Source: Halorubrum lipolyticum DSM 21995
Lineage (GTDB): Archaea > Halobacteriota > Halobacteria > Halobacteriales > Haloferacaceae
Assembly (NCBI RefSeq): GCF_000337375.1
Contig: NZ_AOJG01000017.1
Span: 100,771-139,348, forward strand
Length of the DNA: 38,578 nucleotides
Reading direction: 5' to 3'
The notes beneath the pieces were generated by a model. That model was given only the letters and a program-made list of their open reading frames with translations. It ran no database searches and was not told the origin of the DNA. Positions 22,254-30,241 of this stretch are shown here, piece after piece; position 1 is the first letter of the stretch, and each line of letters opens with the position of its first letter. The position numbers and the translations under genes were made by a program.

Positions 22254-23048
22254 TCACAGCCGGTCGAGCGCGTCGAAGCCGTCCCCGTCGCCGCCGTCGC
22301 CGTCGGTCGAACCGCCTCCGCCGTCCGATCCCGCCTTGGCCGCGTCGAGCGCGCCGTCGTCGAGGCCCGCCGCGAGCCCGGGACCGAGGTCGTAGGTGTC
22401 GCGCACCGTCTGGGCCAACACGCCCTCGCGGTCGAAGACGACGTAGACGGCGACGAAGTCGTGGGCGGCCGGTCGGAGGACGAACACCTCGCGGGGGGCG
22501 TCGCCGTCGCGCGACTCGTTGACCCGCGCGACGAGCGGTTCGATCGGGAGTCGACCCGCCCGGATGTCGGCGAACGCGTCGCTCCCCGGGGCGTCCGCGA
22601 ACAGGTACAGCGCGCCGTTCGGCTCGCCGTCGTTCGACCGGGTCGTGACCGAGCCGATCGCCTCGCCGGCCGAGCGGATCTGGTCCCACGCGTCGACGGC
22701 GGCCTCGAACATCCCCTCCACGTCGTCCGCGAAGCGGAATCGGCTCTCCCGGACGACCTCGACGTCGACGAATCGGGCCGACCCGTCGGTCCACGCCAGC
22801 GTCGCGTCGACGACGAACCCCGGCTCCAGCGACGCCACGCGGTCGGCGAGATCGTCGTCGTATCCCTCAGCGGCGGCGTACAGCGGGTCGAACCGGTCCT
22901 CGGCGTCGGGAGCGGTCGGATCGATCGACCCCTCCGGATGTTCGACGAGGACGAACTCCTCGGGCGGGTCGGACGGCCCGGTCCCGTCGATGTCGGGGCG
23001 CGGGCGGCGGTCGTGGACGCGGAAGCGGCCGCTCGTCGTCGGTTCCAT
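22254..23048 (-). CDS. Haloarchaeal protein of DUF6663 type
   Basis: A 264-aa acidic soluble protein. The N-terminal part (MEPTTSGRFRVHDRRPRPDI) begins an all-beta stretch, the middle has VDATLAWTDGSARFVDVEVV and an alpha-rich FEAAVDAWDQIRSAGE, and the region REVFVLRPAAHDFVAVYVVF precedes a Gly/Asp-rich linker and a short end FDALDRL. I think this is DUF6663, known only from haloarchaea, with no assigned function. No metal or catalytic motif stands out. It is convergent with the dehydrogenase and divergent from the methyltransferase. Confidence 0.72.
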   Translation of the reverse strand: MEPTTSGRFRVHDRRPRPDIDGTGPSDPPEEFVLVEHPEGSIDPTAPDAEDRFDPLYAAAEGYDDDLADRVASLEPGFVVDATLAWTDGSARFVDVEVVRESRFRFADDVEGMFEAAVDAWDQIRSAGEAIGSVTTRSNDGEPNGALYLFADAPGSDAFADIRAGRLPIEPLVARVNESRDGDAPREVFVLRPAAHDFVAVYVVFDREGVLAQTVRDTYDLGPGLAAGLDDGALDAAKAGSDGGGGSTDGDGGDGDGFDALDRL

Positions 23049-23180
23049 ACCCGAGGGTCGGGCGGCGAGCGGAAAAGCCGGTCGGAACGGGAGGGCGCGT
23101 CGAGGACACCGCAGACACCGCGGACACCGACCGCCCGGGATCCGTGTCGTTATGGGGCGGGCAACCTAACCAAACGGTAA

Positions 23181-23804
23181 ATGGGGATCCTCGAGGACAA
23201 GTCGAACGCCCGGGTGTTCTACAAGTACCTCTCGAAGGTGTACGACAAGATCAACTGGTTCAACTGGAACGAGGAGATGCGCGCGGAGGCGCTCTCGTGG
23301 CTGGAGTTCGGCGACGAGCCGACGGTCCTCGACGTGGGTTGTGGAACCGGGTTCGGCACCGAGGGACTGCTCGAACACGCCGACGACATCCACGGGCTCG
23401 ACCAGAGCGTCCACCAGATGGAGAAGGCGTTCGAGAAGTTCGGGAAACACGACCTGGTGAACTTCTACCGCGGCGACGCAGAGCGGCTCCCGTTCCGCGA
23501 CGACACGTTCGACATCGTCTGGTCCTCGGGGTCGATCGAGTACTGGCCGAACCCGGTCGAGGGGCTCCGAGAGCTCCGCCGCGTCGCGAAGCCGGGCGGA
23601 CAGGTGCTCGTCGTCGGCCCCGACTACCCGCACAACCGCGTCCTCCAGCGGGTCGCCGACGCGATCATGCTCTTCTACGACGAGGACGAGGCCGACCGGA
23701 TGTTCGAGGCGGCCGGCTACGAGACCTACGAACACCACATCCAGCAGTCGACGCCCCGGAGTCCGCGCGCGATCACGACGGTCGCTCGGGTCCCCGAGGA
23801 GTAG
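23181..23804 (+). CDS. SAM-dependent methyltransferase (MPBQ/quinone type)
   Basis: This 207-aa class I methyltransferase carries motif I VLDVGCGTGFGTEG (about residues 49-62), the acidic end of strand 2 at GLDQS, motif II-like FDIVWSSGSIEYW and motif III VAKPGGQVLVVGPDYP. The N-terminal region LSKVYDKINWFNWNEEMR resembles plant-type MPBQ/MSBQ quinone methyltransferases. Haloarchaeal relatives are thought to methylate menaquinone rings. A C-terminal helical segment (QRVADAIMLFYDEDEADRMF) may contact membrane or substrate. Methyl transfer is secure; the quinone substrate is inferred. Confidence 0.87.
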   Translation: MGILEDKSNARVFYKYLSKVYDKINWFNWNEEMRAEALSWLEFGDEPTVLDVGCGTGFGTEGLLEHADDIHGLDQSVHQMEKAFEKFGKHDLVNFYRGDAERLPFRDDTFDIVWSSGSIEYWPNPVEGLRELRRVAKPGGQVLVVGPDYPHNRVLQRVADAIMLFYDEDEADRMFEAAGYETYEHHIQQSTPRSPRAITTVARVPEE

Positions 23805-23830
23805 CGGGCGGCGCTCGGAGGTTCGATTCT

Positions 23831-24346
23831 TTATCGCGGCTCAACGACCGTCTCCAGCGTCGCGACCGGCAGCCCGTCGACCGAGACCTCGACGGTCACG
23901 GTCCGGCCGGGTTCGACCGCCGGATCGTTCGTCTCCGCGACCCGGAACGACGCCGACCCGCCGACGCGCCAGTCGCCGTCGGTCGCGGCGTTGAACGCGC
24001 CCGTCGGTCCGGGGTGGAACCCCGCGGCCGAGAAGAACGGGACCGGAGGCTGTCGGGTGAGCGGCTCGCCGTCGACGCGCACCCGGACCTCCAGCTCGGT
24101 CGCGTCGAGCGCGTCGCCGCCGCGGTGCGTGACCGTGATCCGGTCGTCGGTCGCCGACAGCGAGAGCGAGGCCGTCGGCGCCGGCTCGGGCGGGGCGTCG
24201 ATAGCCGCGGTCACGACGCCGCCCGCGAGCGCGACCGTGATGGCGAGCAGCAGGACGCCGGCGATCGGCGTGAGCGCGCGCTCGGAGCGGTCGAATCGGT
24301 CGGCGGTCGGGTCCCGCGGCGGTCCGTCGTCGGTGTCGATTGACAC
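23831..24346 (-). CDS. Type IV pilin-like protein (archaeal pilin N-terminal domain)
   Basis: A 171-aa protein with a short charged leader, then RALTPIAGVLLLAITVALAG, the class III signal peptide of haloarchaeal pilins: cleavage by PibD would occur just before LTPIAG, and the hydrophobic helix then forms the fibre core. The remainder is beta-rich (DRITVTHRGGDALDATELEV, then VTVEVSVDGLPVATLETVV). It could be a minor pilin or a surface protein using the same anchor. It lies head to head with nothing and shares direction with the next exported protein, about 50 nt apart. Confidence 0.82.
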   Translation of the reverse strand: MSIDTDDGPPRDPTADRFDRSERALTPIAGVLLLAITVALAGGVVTAAIDAPPEPAPTASLSLSATDDRITVTHRGGDALDATELEVRVRVDGEPLTRQPPVPFFSAAGFHPGPTGAFNAATDGDWRVGGSASFRVAETNDPAVEPGRTVTVEVSVDGLPVATLETVVEPR

Positions 24347-24397
24347 GGAGGGGCTGTCGCGGGATCCGGGAAAAACGTCGGGACCGGCGGTGGCGTC

Positions 24398-25780
24398 CTA
24401 CTCGTCGGTATCGTCGACCGGGCGCGGCGTCGCGATGGGGTCGAGGTCGTCGACGAAGACGGCGCGGGGCTCGTCGACGACGGTGACTCGGTATGAGTCC
24501 GCGGGCGAGAGCGTCCGCACTACGCCGTCCGCGTCGGTGGTGCCGATCGCTTGGCTGTCGCCGCCTCCGACGCTCTTCGTGACGGTGACGTCGGGGACGG
24601 GTTCGCCCGTCTCTTCGTCCCGAACGGTCACCGTCACCGGGCCACCGGCGTAGCTGCGGTCGACGGTGACGTTGAAGCCGTCGCCGGTCTCGGAGGCGGT
24701 CTCGGTGTCGGGGAACGCGTCGAGCGCGAGGCGCTGGTGCTCCACGAACACCTGACTCGTCCCGCCGCTGACGAAGGTGCGGAGGAGCCCGAACTCGTGC
24801 GGGATGGTGATCCGCTGGACCGAGCCGGCCCCGAACGCGTCGGGCTCGCGGAGCGACGCCGTCTCCGGGTAGGCGGCGGACGTGGCCTCGATCGCCTCGT
24901 CGTTGCTGATCGCTCCGCCCCCGCGGTCCCACCGGTCGACCCGGAAGACTTCCCGGACGTACTCCCCGTCGGCGATCGTCGCCAGCACGACCGACCGGTC
25001 GCTCGACTCGACGTACACCTCGGTGGCCGACACCTCGCCGCGCGCGGCCGAGAGCGCGAACTCGCGGACGGGGCCCTCGTACACCTGCAGCCCCACCTGG
25101 AGCTCGTCGAGTCGGGTCGGGGAGCTGAACCCGTCCGTCTCCGCCGCGAGCGCGTCGAGTTCGTCGAGCCGCTCGTCGTACTCGCGGGCGGTCGCGGCGA
25201 TGCGGACGAGCTCGTCGAGGAGCTCTCGGTCGGAGAGGTTGCCGGTCGCGTGGGCGCTGAACGCCTCCGTCTGTCGGCTGTTGAGCGTCACTTCGTCGCG
25301 CTCGACACGGTTGATCGCGGCGAGGATCCGGCGCTGCCGTTCCGCGCTCGTCTCGGCGGCCTCGATCCGGTCGACGACCGCCGCGGTCTCCATGGCGGCG
25401 TCGGTCTCGCCGACGGAGAACCCGACCGACGAGCCGAGGTTCGCACCGCGGGCCGAGGCGCCGACGCGCGTGTCGACGTCGCTCGGCGTGGACAGCGTCC
25501 GGAAGGTGAGGTTCGCCGGATCGACCTGCCGACGGTCGCGGTCCTCGCCGACGCGCTCGGCGGCGCCGTCGGCGGGCGATCCGATGTTGGCGCCGGTCGA
25601 GTCGACGCCGTCGGCGGCGGGAGCGGTGCCCTCGGCGGCGGGAGCGGTGCCCTCGGCGGCGGGGTCGATACCCTCGGTAGCGGAGTCGGCGACCGCTCCC
25701 GCGACGGCCGCCGGCGACACCGCGCCGGCGATCGGCGCGAGGAGAAGCAGCACCGCGAGGGAGATCGGGAGGGCTCTCAT
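24398..25780 (-). CDS. Exported haloarchaeal protein with DUF7096-like architecture
   Basis: A 460-aa secreted protein: Sec-type signal peptide MRALPISLAVLLLLAPIAGA, a disordered Ala/Glu-rich linker built of 7-residue repeats (EGTAPAA), and a helical region with many short coiled segments (about 110-260). A beta region holds YEGPVREFALSAARGE and SGGTSQVFVEHQRLALD, and a C-terminal beta-sandwich carries DEETGEPVPDVTVT, a CarboxypepD-reg/Ig-like fold. I think it corresponds to DUF7094/DUF7096 proteins of unknown role. It is transcribed divergently from a membrane HTH protein, which may sense or regulate it (inferred). I start at the signal peptide; the TATA box 22 nt upstream agrees. Confidence 0.8.
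   Translation of the reverse strand: MRALPISLAVLLLLAPIAGAVSPAAVAGAVADSATEGIDPAAEGTAPAAEGTAPAADGVDSTGANIGSPADGAAERVGEDRDRRQVDPANLTFRTLSTPSDVDTRVGASARGANLGSSVGFSVGETDAAMETAAVVDRIEAAETSAERQRRILAAINRVERDEVTLNSRQTEAFSAHATGNLSDRELLDELVRIAATAREYDERLDELDALAAETDGFSSPTRLDELQVGLQVYEGPVREFALSAARGEVSATEVYVESSDRSVVLATIADGEYVREVFRVDRWDRGGGAISNDEAIEATSAAYPETASLREPDAFGAGSVQRITIPHEFGLLRTFVSGGTSQVFVEHQRLALDAFPDTETASETGDGFNVTVDRSYAGGPVTVTVRDEETGEPVPDVTVTKSVGGGDSQAIGTTDADGVVRTLSPADSYRVTVVDEPRAVFVDDLDPIATPRPVDDTDE
25611..25694 (-). repeat. 21-bp tandem repeat inside the exported protein gene
   Basis: Four in-frame 21-bp units (25611-25631, 25632-25652, 25653-25673, 25674-25694). The first two are identical and the others diverged. 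They encode the 7-residue Ala/Glu/Gly linker after the signal peptide. Confidence 0.85.
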
Positions 25781-25801
25781 ACCGTGTCGATTCGGGTCGC
25801 G

Positions 25802-25812
25802 ATATAAAAAAG
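25802..25812 (-). promoter_or_regulatory. Promoter of the exported protein gene
   Basis: Reverse-strand CTTTTTTATAT, 22-32 nt before the ATG at 25780. Confidence 0.7.
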
Positions 25813-25847
25813 CCACCTCAACGGACCGACGCGATCCGAAGCCTGTC

Positions 25848-25907
25848 GGAACTCGGGTCGACAGCCGGGCGGAACTCGGGTCGACAGCCCCCCAAACTCG
25901 GGTCGAC
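25848..25907 (+). repeat. 23-bp tandem repeat in the divergent promoter region
   Basis: Units GGAACTCGGGTCGACAGCC plus four bases at 25848-25870 and 25871-25893, and a partial third (25894-25907). The array lies between the two divergent genes, upstream of both promoters. Confidence 0.85.
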
Positions 25908-25977
25908 TCGTGGCGTTCACGATCGGCCGCGTCCGACGAACCCGTCCACCCGTTCGTCGTCGACGGCGCGGTTCGGA

Positions 25978-26011
25978 CGGGCAAAATGTGCGATGGAAAG
26001 CGTTTTGCCCG
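25978..26011 (+). promoter_or_regulatory. Inverted repeat upstream of the membrane HTH gene
   Basis: CGGGCAAAA (25978-25986) and its exact complement TTTTGCCCG (26003-26011), 16 nt apart, end 22 nt before the start codon at 26034. They cover the place where the TATA/BRE should be. This looks like an operator for a dimeric regulator; autoregulation is an inference. Confidence 0.65.
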
Positions 26012-26033
26012 GCGCCTGAGTGCCCTGATCTGT

Positions 26034-27380
26034 ATGCGGAACGCCCCGTCTCGCGCTCTCCTCGTCGGGTTGGTGGCCGTCGCGCTCGTCGCGAGCGGCG
26101 CCGCGCCCGTGGTGGGAGACACGCCCTCGCCCTCGCCTTCCCTCGACGCCGATCCCTCCGGGATCGACCCGTGGGCCGTCGACCCGTCGGCCGTCGACTC
26201 GTCGGCCGTCGAACAGATCGACGAACCGTTCGACCCGACCACGGCGACGCGGATCCGGATCGAGCCGACGCCGGACCGCGACGCCCAGTGGACCGTCTCG
26301 GTCAGATACGCGCTCGCCGACGAGACCGACCGCGCGGCGTTCGACGCGGCCGGCGACCGGTTCCTCGAGGGGGAAGTCGGTCCCGACGCGGCGATGTTCG
26401 AGGGCTTCGCCCGCGAGGCGAGTCGGAATGTCGACCGGAGGATGCGGATCGTGGACGTCGACCGCGAGGTCGACGTCCACGACGACCCCTCGTCGTTCGA
26501 CGTGACGAGCGACGAGACGGCGGCGGTCGGCGAGCTCCGGCTGACGTTCGTCTGGACCGATTTCCTCGACGAAGACGGTGAGAACCTCGTGCTGGGCGAC
26601 GCGCTGACCACCCCGAACGACGGGACGTGGCTGCTCTCGCTGGAGGCCGGACAGACCCTCGAAGTGACGACGCCGGAGGGGTACACCGTCACGGGGACGC
26701 CGAGCACGGCCGTGGCGCAGCTCTCGGACGGCGACGTCATCATCGAGGGGGCCCAGACCTTCCAGGAGGACGACCCCGTCGTGATCGTCTACGGGCCCGC
26801 GGGCACGGCCGCTCCCCCGTGGACGATGATCACCGCCGCGATCGTTGTCGCCGCGGTGCTCATCGCCGGGAGTGTCGTCGGGTACCGGCGGATGGACCGC
26901 GGCTCCGCCGCTGTGGCGGACGAGAGCGCCAACGGCGGGGGCGTCGACAGCGACGGGGACGGACCCGCCGACCCCGGCCCGCACGGCGCCACAGCCGGCG
27001 CCGCAGCCGGCGCCGCAGCCGGTTCGGACTCGACGGTCGACGGCTCGGAGGGCGACGACGCCGGGGCCGAGGAAGAAGCGGAGGACCTCTCGCTGCTGTC
27101 CGACGAGGAGCGCGTCGAGCGCCTCCTCGAGGACAACGGCGGACGGATGCGACAGGCCGACATCGTCGCGGAGACCGGCTGGTCGGACGCGAAGGTGTCG
27201 CAGCTGCTCTCCGCGATGGCCGACTCGGGGCGCGTGGAGAAGCTCCGGCTGGGGCGCGAGAACCTGATCTCGATCCCGGACGGAGAGGACGGCGACGGTG
27301 GAAGCGGCGCGGCTGACGACAGCGGCGACAGCGGTGAAAACGGCGCTGCTGACGACGGCGACGGCGGATTCGAGACCTGA
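26034..27380 (+). CDS. Membrane-anchored HTH regulator (DUF7345/DUF7343-like)
   Basis: A 448-aa protein with signal peptide MRNAPSRALLVGLVAVALVA, an extracellular beta-rich domain (about 50-255; RIRIEPTPDRDAQWTVSVRY, ending before TAAPPWTMI), one membrane helix (about 263-283, ITAAIVVAAVLIAGSVVGY), an acidic Ala/Gly linker, and a cytoplasmic winged helix (about 360-420; LLEDNGGRMRQADIVAETGW then SDAKVSQLLSAMADSGRVEK). This layout is a one-piece sensor: outside domain, single span, DNA-binding inside. An earlier in-frame ATG exists at 25986, but it would destroy the signal peptide and lies inside the inverted repeat. Ligand unknown. Confidence 0.85.
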   Translation: MRNAPSRALLVGLVAVALVASGAAPVVGDTPSPSPSLDADPSGIDPWAVDPSAVDSSAVEQIDEPFDPTTATRIRIEPTPDRDAQWTVSVRYALADETDRAAFDAAGDRFLEGEVGPDAAMFEGFAREASRNVDRRMRIVDVDREVDVHDDPSSFDVTSDETAAVGELRLTFVWTDFLDEDGENLVLGDALTTPNDGTWLLSLEAGQTLEVTTPEGYTVTGTPSTAVAQLSDGDVIIEGAQTFQEDDPVVIVYGPAGTAAPPWTMITAAIVVAAVLIAGSVVGYRRMDRGSAAVADESANGGGVDSDGDGPADPGPHGATAGAAAGAAAGSDSTVDGSEGDDAGAEEEAEDLSLLSDEERVERLLEDNGGRMRQADIVAETGWSDAKVSQLLSAMADSGRVEKLRLGRENLISIPDGEDGDGGSGAADDSGDSGENGAADDGDGGFET

Positions 27381-27486
27381 GGTCGGCGGCCGGGGATCAG
27401 ACTGAAGGGGAGGGGAACGCGGAAACCGCTCGCCCGCTGTGAGGCGTTCCGAAAGCTCTTACAGGTCGAACGACGGAGTATCGATC

Positions 27487-28275
27487 ATGAAAGTTCTGGT
27501 GACAGTCAAGGAGGTCGCGGAGCCGGACGACGACTTCGCGATCGAGGGCACCGACATCGCGGAGGCGGACCTCGAGTACGACCTCAACGAGTGGGACGAC
27601 TACGCGGTCGAGGCGGCGGTGCAGCTGGCCGAGGCGGGAATCGCGGACGAGGTCGTCGCCGTCACCATCGGCCCCGAGCGCGCCGAGGAGACGATCCGGA
27701 TGGCGCTCGCGAAGGGCGCCGACCGCGCCGTGCGCGTCTGGGACGACGCCTTCGAAGAGGGCTTTTCGGACGTGGCCGCGAAGGTCACGACGTTCGAGGC
27801 GGTCGTCGAGGCGGAGGAGCCCGACCTCGTGCTCGGCGGCGTCCAGGCCGCGGACACCGGGTTCGGCGCGACGGGCGTCGCGCTCGCGGAGCGAATCGGC
27901 TTCGAGCACGCGGCCGTCGTCAACGACCTCGAGGTCGACGCCGACGCGGGCGTCGCGCGCGTCCACCGCGAGCTGGAGGGCGGCGTCGAGGAGCTGACCG
28001 ACGTGGACCTCCCCGCCGTGTTAACCGTCCAGACCGGGCTCAACGAGCCGAGATACGCGAGCCTGCGCGGCATCCGGCAGGCCCAGCGTAAGGAGATCGA
28101 CGCGAAGGACCTGGCCGACCTCGGACTGTCGGCCGCCGACGTGGAGAGCGCGCTGGCGATCACCTCGATGTACGAGCCGGAGAGCGAGTCCGACGCCGAG
28201 ATCATCGAGGGCGACGCCGGCGAGGCGGCGGGTCGGCTCGCCGAGGTCCTGCGGGAGAAGGGGGTGAGCGCGTGA
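27487..28275 (+). CDS. etfB: Electron transfer flavoprotein subunit beta
   Basis: This 262-aa subunit binds AMP/FAD in the ETF heterodimer that carries electrons from acyl-CoA and other dehydrogenases to the quinone pool. Clear family blocks: MKVLVTVKEV, LNEWDDYAVEAAVQLAEAG, VTIGPERAEETIRMALAKGA, PDLVLGGVQAADTG and LPAVLTVQTGLNEPRYASL (ETF beta signature). The longer upstream reading is rejected since MKVLV is the conserved beginning of the first strand. The stop overlaps the etfA start by one base (TGATG). Confidence 0.95.
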   Translation: MKVLVTVKEVAEPDDDFAIEGTDIAEADLEYDLNEWDDYAVEAAVQLAEAGIADEVVAVTIGPERAEETIRMALAKGADRAVRVWDDAFEEGFSDVAAKVTTFEAVVEAEEPDLVLGGVQAADTGFGATGVALAERIGFEHAAVVNDLEVDADAGVARVHRELEGGVEELTDVDLPAVLTVQTGLNEPRYASLRGIRQAQRKEIDAKDLADLGLSAADVESALAITSMYEPESESDAEIIEGDAGEAAGRLAEVLREKGVSA

Positions 28276-29222
28276 TGTCGGACGTGCTCGTCGTCTCGGA
28301 ACACCGGCGCGGGGAGCTTCGTGACGTCTCCTACGAAGCTATCACGGCCGGGCGCGAGCTGGCCGACGCGCGCGGCGGCGACCTCCGCGTCGCGGCGATC
28401 GGCGGCGACGTCGACGGCTTCGCCGAGGACCTGAACCGCGAGGGCGTCGACGCGGTCCACGCCGTCGCCAACGGCGAGGAGTTCGACCACAACGTCTACC
28501 AGTCGGCGGTCGGGGCGCTGCTCGAGAGGACCGACGCGGGGACCGTCGTGATCCCGAACTCGGTCAACGGGCTGGACTATGCGCCCGCCGTCGCCGAGGA
28601 ACACGACCTCCCGCTGGTGACCGACGCGATCGGCTTCGAGTACGACGACGGGCTGACCGTCACCCGCGAGATGTACGGCTCGAAGGTGGAGACGACGGTC
28701 GACGTGGACGGCGACCGCTTCGTCCTCACCGTCCGGGGCGGCGAGTGGGCGCCCGCAGAGGGGGTCGGCGACGCGACGGTCGAGTCGGTCGAGGTCGACC
28801 ACCCCGAGTCCGGCGCGCGCGTCACGGGCTTCGAGGAGGTCGCCGGCGGCGACGTCGACATCTCGGAGGCGGACGTGCTCGTCTCCGTCGGTCGCGGTAT
28901 CGAGGAGGAGGAGAACCTCGAACTCGTCGAGGAGCTCGCCGACGCGCTCGGCGCGACCCTCTCCGCCTCCCGGCCGATCGTCGACAACGGCTGGCTCCCG
29001 AAAAACCGGCAGGTCGGGCAGAGCGGGAAGGTCGTCACGCCCGACGTGTACATCGCGATCGGCATCTCCGGCGCGGTCCAGCACGTCGCCGGCATGAAGG
29101 GGTCGGACACGATCGTCGCGATCAACACCGACCCGAACGCGCCCATCTTCGACATCGCCGACTACGGCGTCGTCGGGGACCTGTTCGACGTGGTTCCCGA
29201 ACTCATCGACGAGTTCGCGTAG
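28275..29222 (+). CDS. etfA: Electron transfer flavoprotein subunit alpha
   Basis: A 315-aa partner of EtfB. The N-terminal domain begins MSDVLVVSEHRRGELRDVS. The C-terminal FAD domain carries the family blocks LVSVGRGIEEEENLELVEEL, ASRPIVDNGWLP, QVGQSGKVVTPDVYIAIGIS and GSDTIVAINTDPNAPIF. The conserved Arg and Ser/Thr contacts to FAD are present. I choose ATG 28275 over the GTG one codon earlier because of the TGATG coupling. Beta-then-alpha order is the usual one. No ETF:quinone oxidoreductase follows; the next gene is a DUF5995 protein. Confidence 0.95.
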   Translation: MSDVLVVSEHRRGELRDVSYEAITAGRELADARGGDLRVAAIGGDVDGFAEDLNREGVDAVHAVANGEEFDHNVYQSAVGALLERTDAGTVVIPNSVNGLDYAPAVAEEHDLPLVTDAIGFEYDDGLTVTREMYGSKVETTVDVDGDRFVLTVRGGEWAPAEGVGDATVESVEVDHPESGARVTGFEEVAGGDVDISEADVLVSVGRGIEEEENLELVEELADALGATLSASRPIVDNGWLPKNRQVGQSGKVVTPDVYIAIGISGAVQHVAGMKGSDTIVAINTDPNAPIFDIADYGVVGDLFDVVPELIDEFA

Positions 29223-29238
29223 TCGCCACCGACTTACG

Positions 29239-30162
29239 ATGACCCCGATCCGCGCCGCCGTCCCGACCGCCGAAGAGGCGAGAGCGCTGCTCGCCGGGGT
29301 TCGGCGGACGGTCGAGCTCGATATCGACGCGATGGCCGCGGAGCTGGCGGACGACGAGCCGGACGCGGCGCTGCTCGATCTCGTTTCGGCTCCGTTCGCG
29401 TCGGTCTCCGACGTGGACGACCGACTGGCGCGGACCGAGTCGTACCTCCGCGAGCGCGGCGACCGGCGCGCGGTGTTTCTCACGGTGTACAGTCGGATGA
29501 CGGCGACCGTCCGGACCGCGATCGACGACGGGGCGTTCCTCGACCCCGAGTGGACCGCGTCGTACCTCGTCGCGTTCGCGGAGCGCTACCGGCGGGCGCT
29601 GGTCGCGTTCGAGCTGCGGGCGTTCGAGTCGCTCCCGCGCCCGTGGCTGATCGCCTTCGCCGCCGCGGCTCGGGGCGAGACGCTCGTCGCGCAGGACGCC
29701 CTGCTCGGGATCAACGCGCACATCACCTACGACCTCACGTACACGCTCGGCGACGTGGGCATCGATCCGGACCGGGACGCCAAACGCGAGGACCACGATC
29801 GGATAAACGCGATCCTCGCTCGGCTCGCCCAGACCGCGCAGGACGCGCTCGTCGAGGCGTACGCCGCGGTCGAGATCGCGGGGGTCGACCGGCTGCTCGA
29901 CCCCCTCGACGACCGGCTGGCCCTGCTCGGGCTGAAGGGAACCCGGGAGTTCGCGTGGCGGAACGCCGTCCTGCGCGCCGACCTGCCGGCGTGGATCGGC
30001 GAGCCGTACGTCGACTGGCGGACCGAGACCGTCGCGACCGGCGCCGCGGCGATCGCGCTCGCACCCGACATCGGCGTCGACGCGAGCGCACGCCTGCGAG
30101 ACGCGGAGGCCGGCGTCGACGCGGGAGGCGCGTTCTACGACGCGATCCGGCGCCGGATGTAG
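29239..30162 (+). CDS. DUF5995 family protein
   Basis: A 307-aa, mostly helical soluble protein. Recognisable segments: [40 protein letters not shown] followed by [16 protein letters not shown], and [15 protein letters not shown]. The block [10 protein letters not shown] holds a His that fits an all-alpha metal- or ligand-binding fold seen across actinobacteria and haloarchaea as DUF5995. Function unknown. It starts 16 nt after etfA, so it is probably in the same transcript; this may hint at a link to fatty-acid or membrane-lipid oxidation, which is speculation. Confidence 0.8.
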   Translation: MTPIRAAVPTAEEARALLAGVRRTVELDIDAMAAELADDEPDAALLDLVSAPFASVSDVDDRLARTESYLRERGDRRAVFLTVYSRMTATVRTAIDDGAFLDPEWTASYLVAFAERYRRALVAFELRAFESLPRPWLIAFAAAARGETLVAQDALLGINAHITYDLTYTLGDVGIDPDRDAKREDHDRINAILARLAQTAQDALVEAYAAVEIAGVDRLLDPLDDRLALLGLKGTREFAWRNAVLRADLPAWIGEPYVDWRTETVATGAAAIALAPDIGVDASARLRDAEAGVDAGGAFYDAIRRRM

Positions 30163-30211
30163 GGGACGGCGGGGGAGCAGCCCCGTCCGGGCGCGTCCCG
30201 TTCTCGGGGCG

Positions 30212-30218
30212 TTTATCA
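30212..30218 (+). promoter_or_regulatory. TATA box of the RFC small-subunit gene
   Basis: TTTATCA flanked by GGGGCG and CCCC, 23-30 nt before the ATG. Confidence 0.65.
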
Positions 30219-30241
30219 CCCCGCCGACCCTCCGATCCGCC

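Noticed and set aside
24551-25807. Forward frame of 418 codons opposite the exported protein gene
   Set aside because: The reverse reading has a signal peptide, sensible domains and a TATA box; the forward one is Arg/Gly/Asp-rich with no motif.
27600-29483. Long reverse frame (627 codons) opposite the ETF genes
   Set aside because: Antisense shadow caused by high GC3 of etfB and etfA, which are certain on the forward strand.
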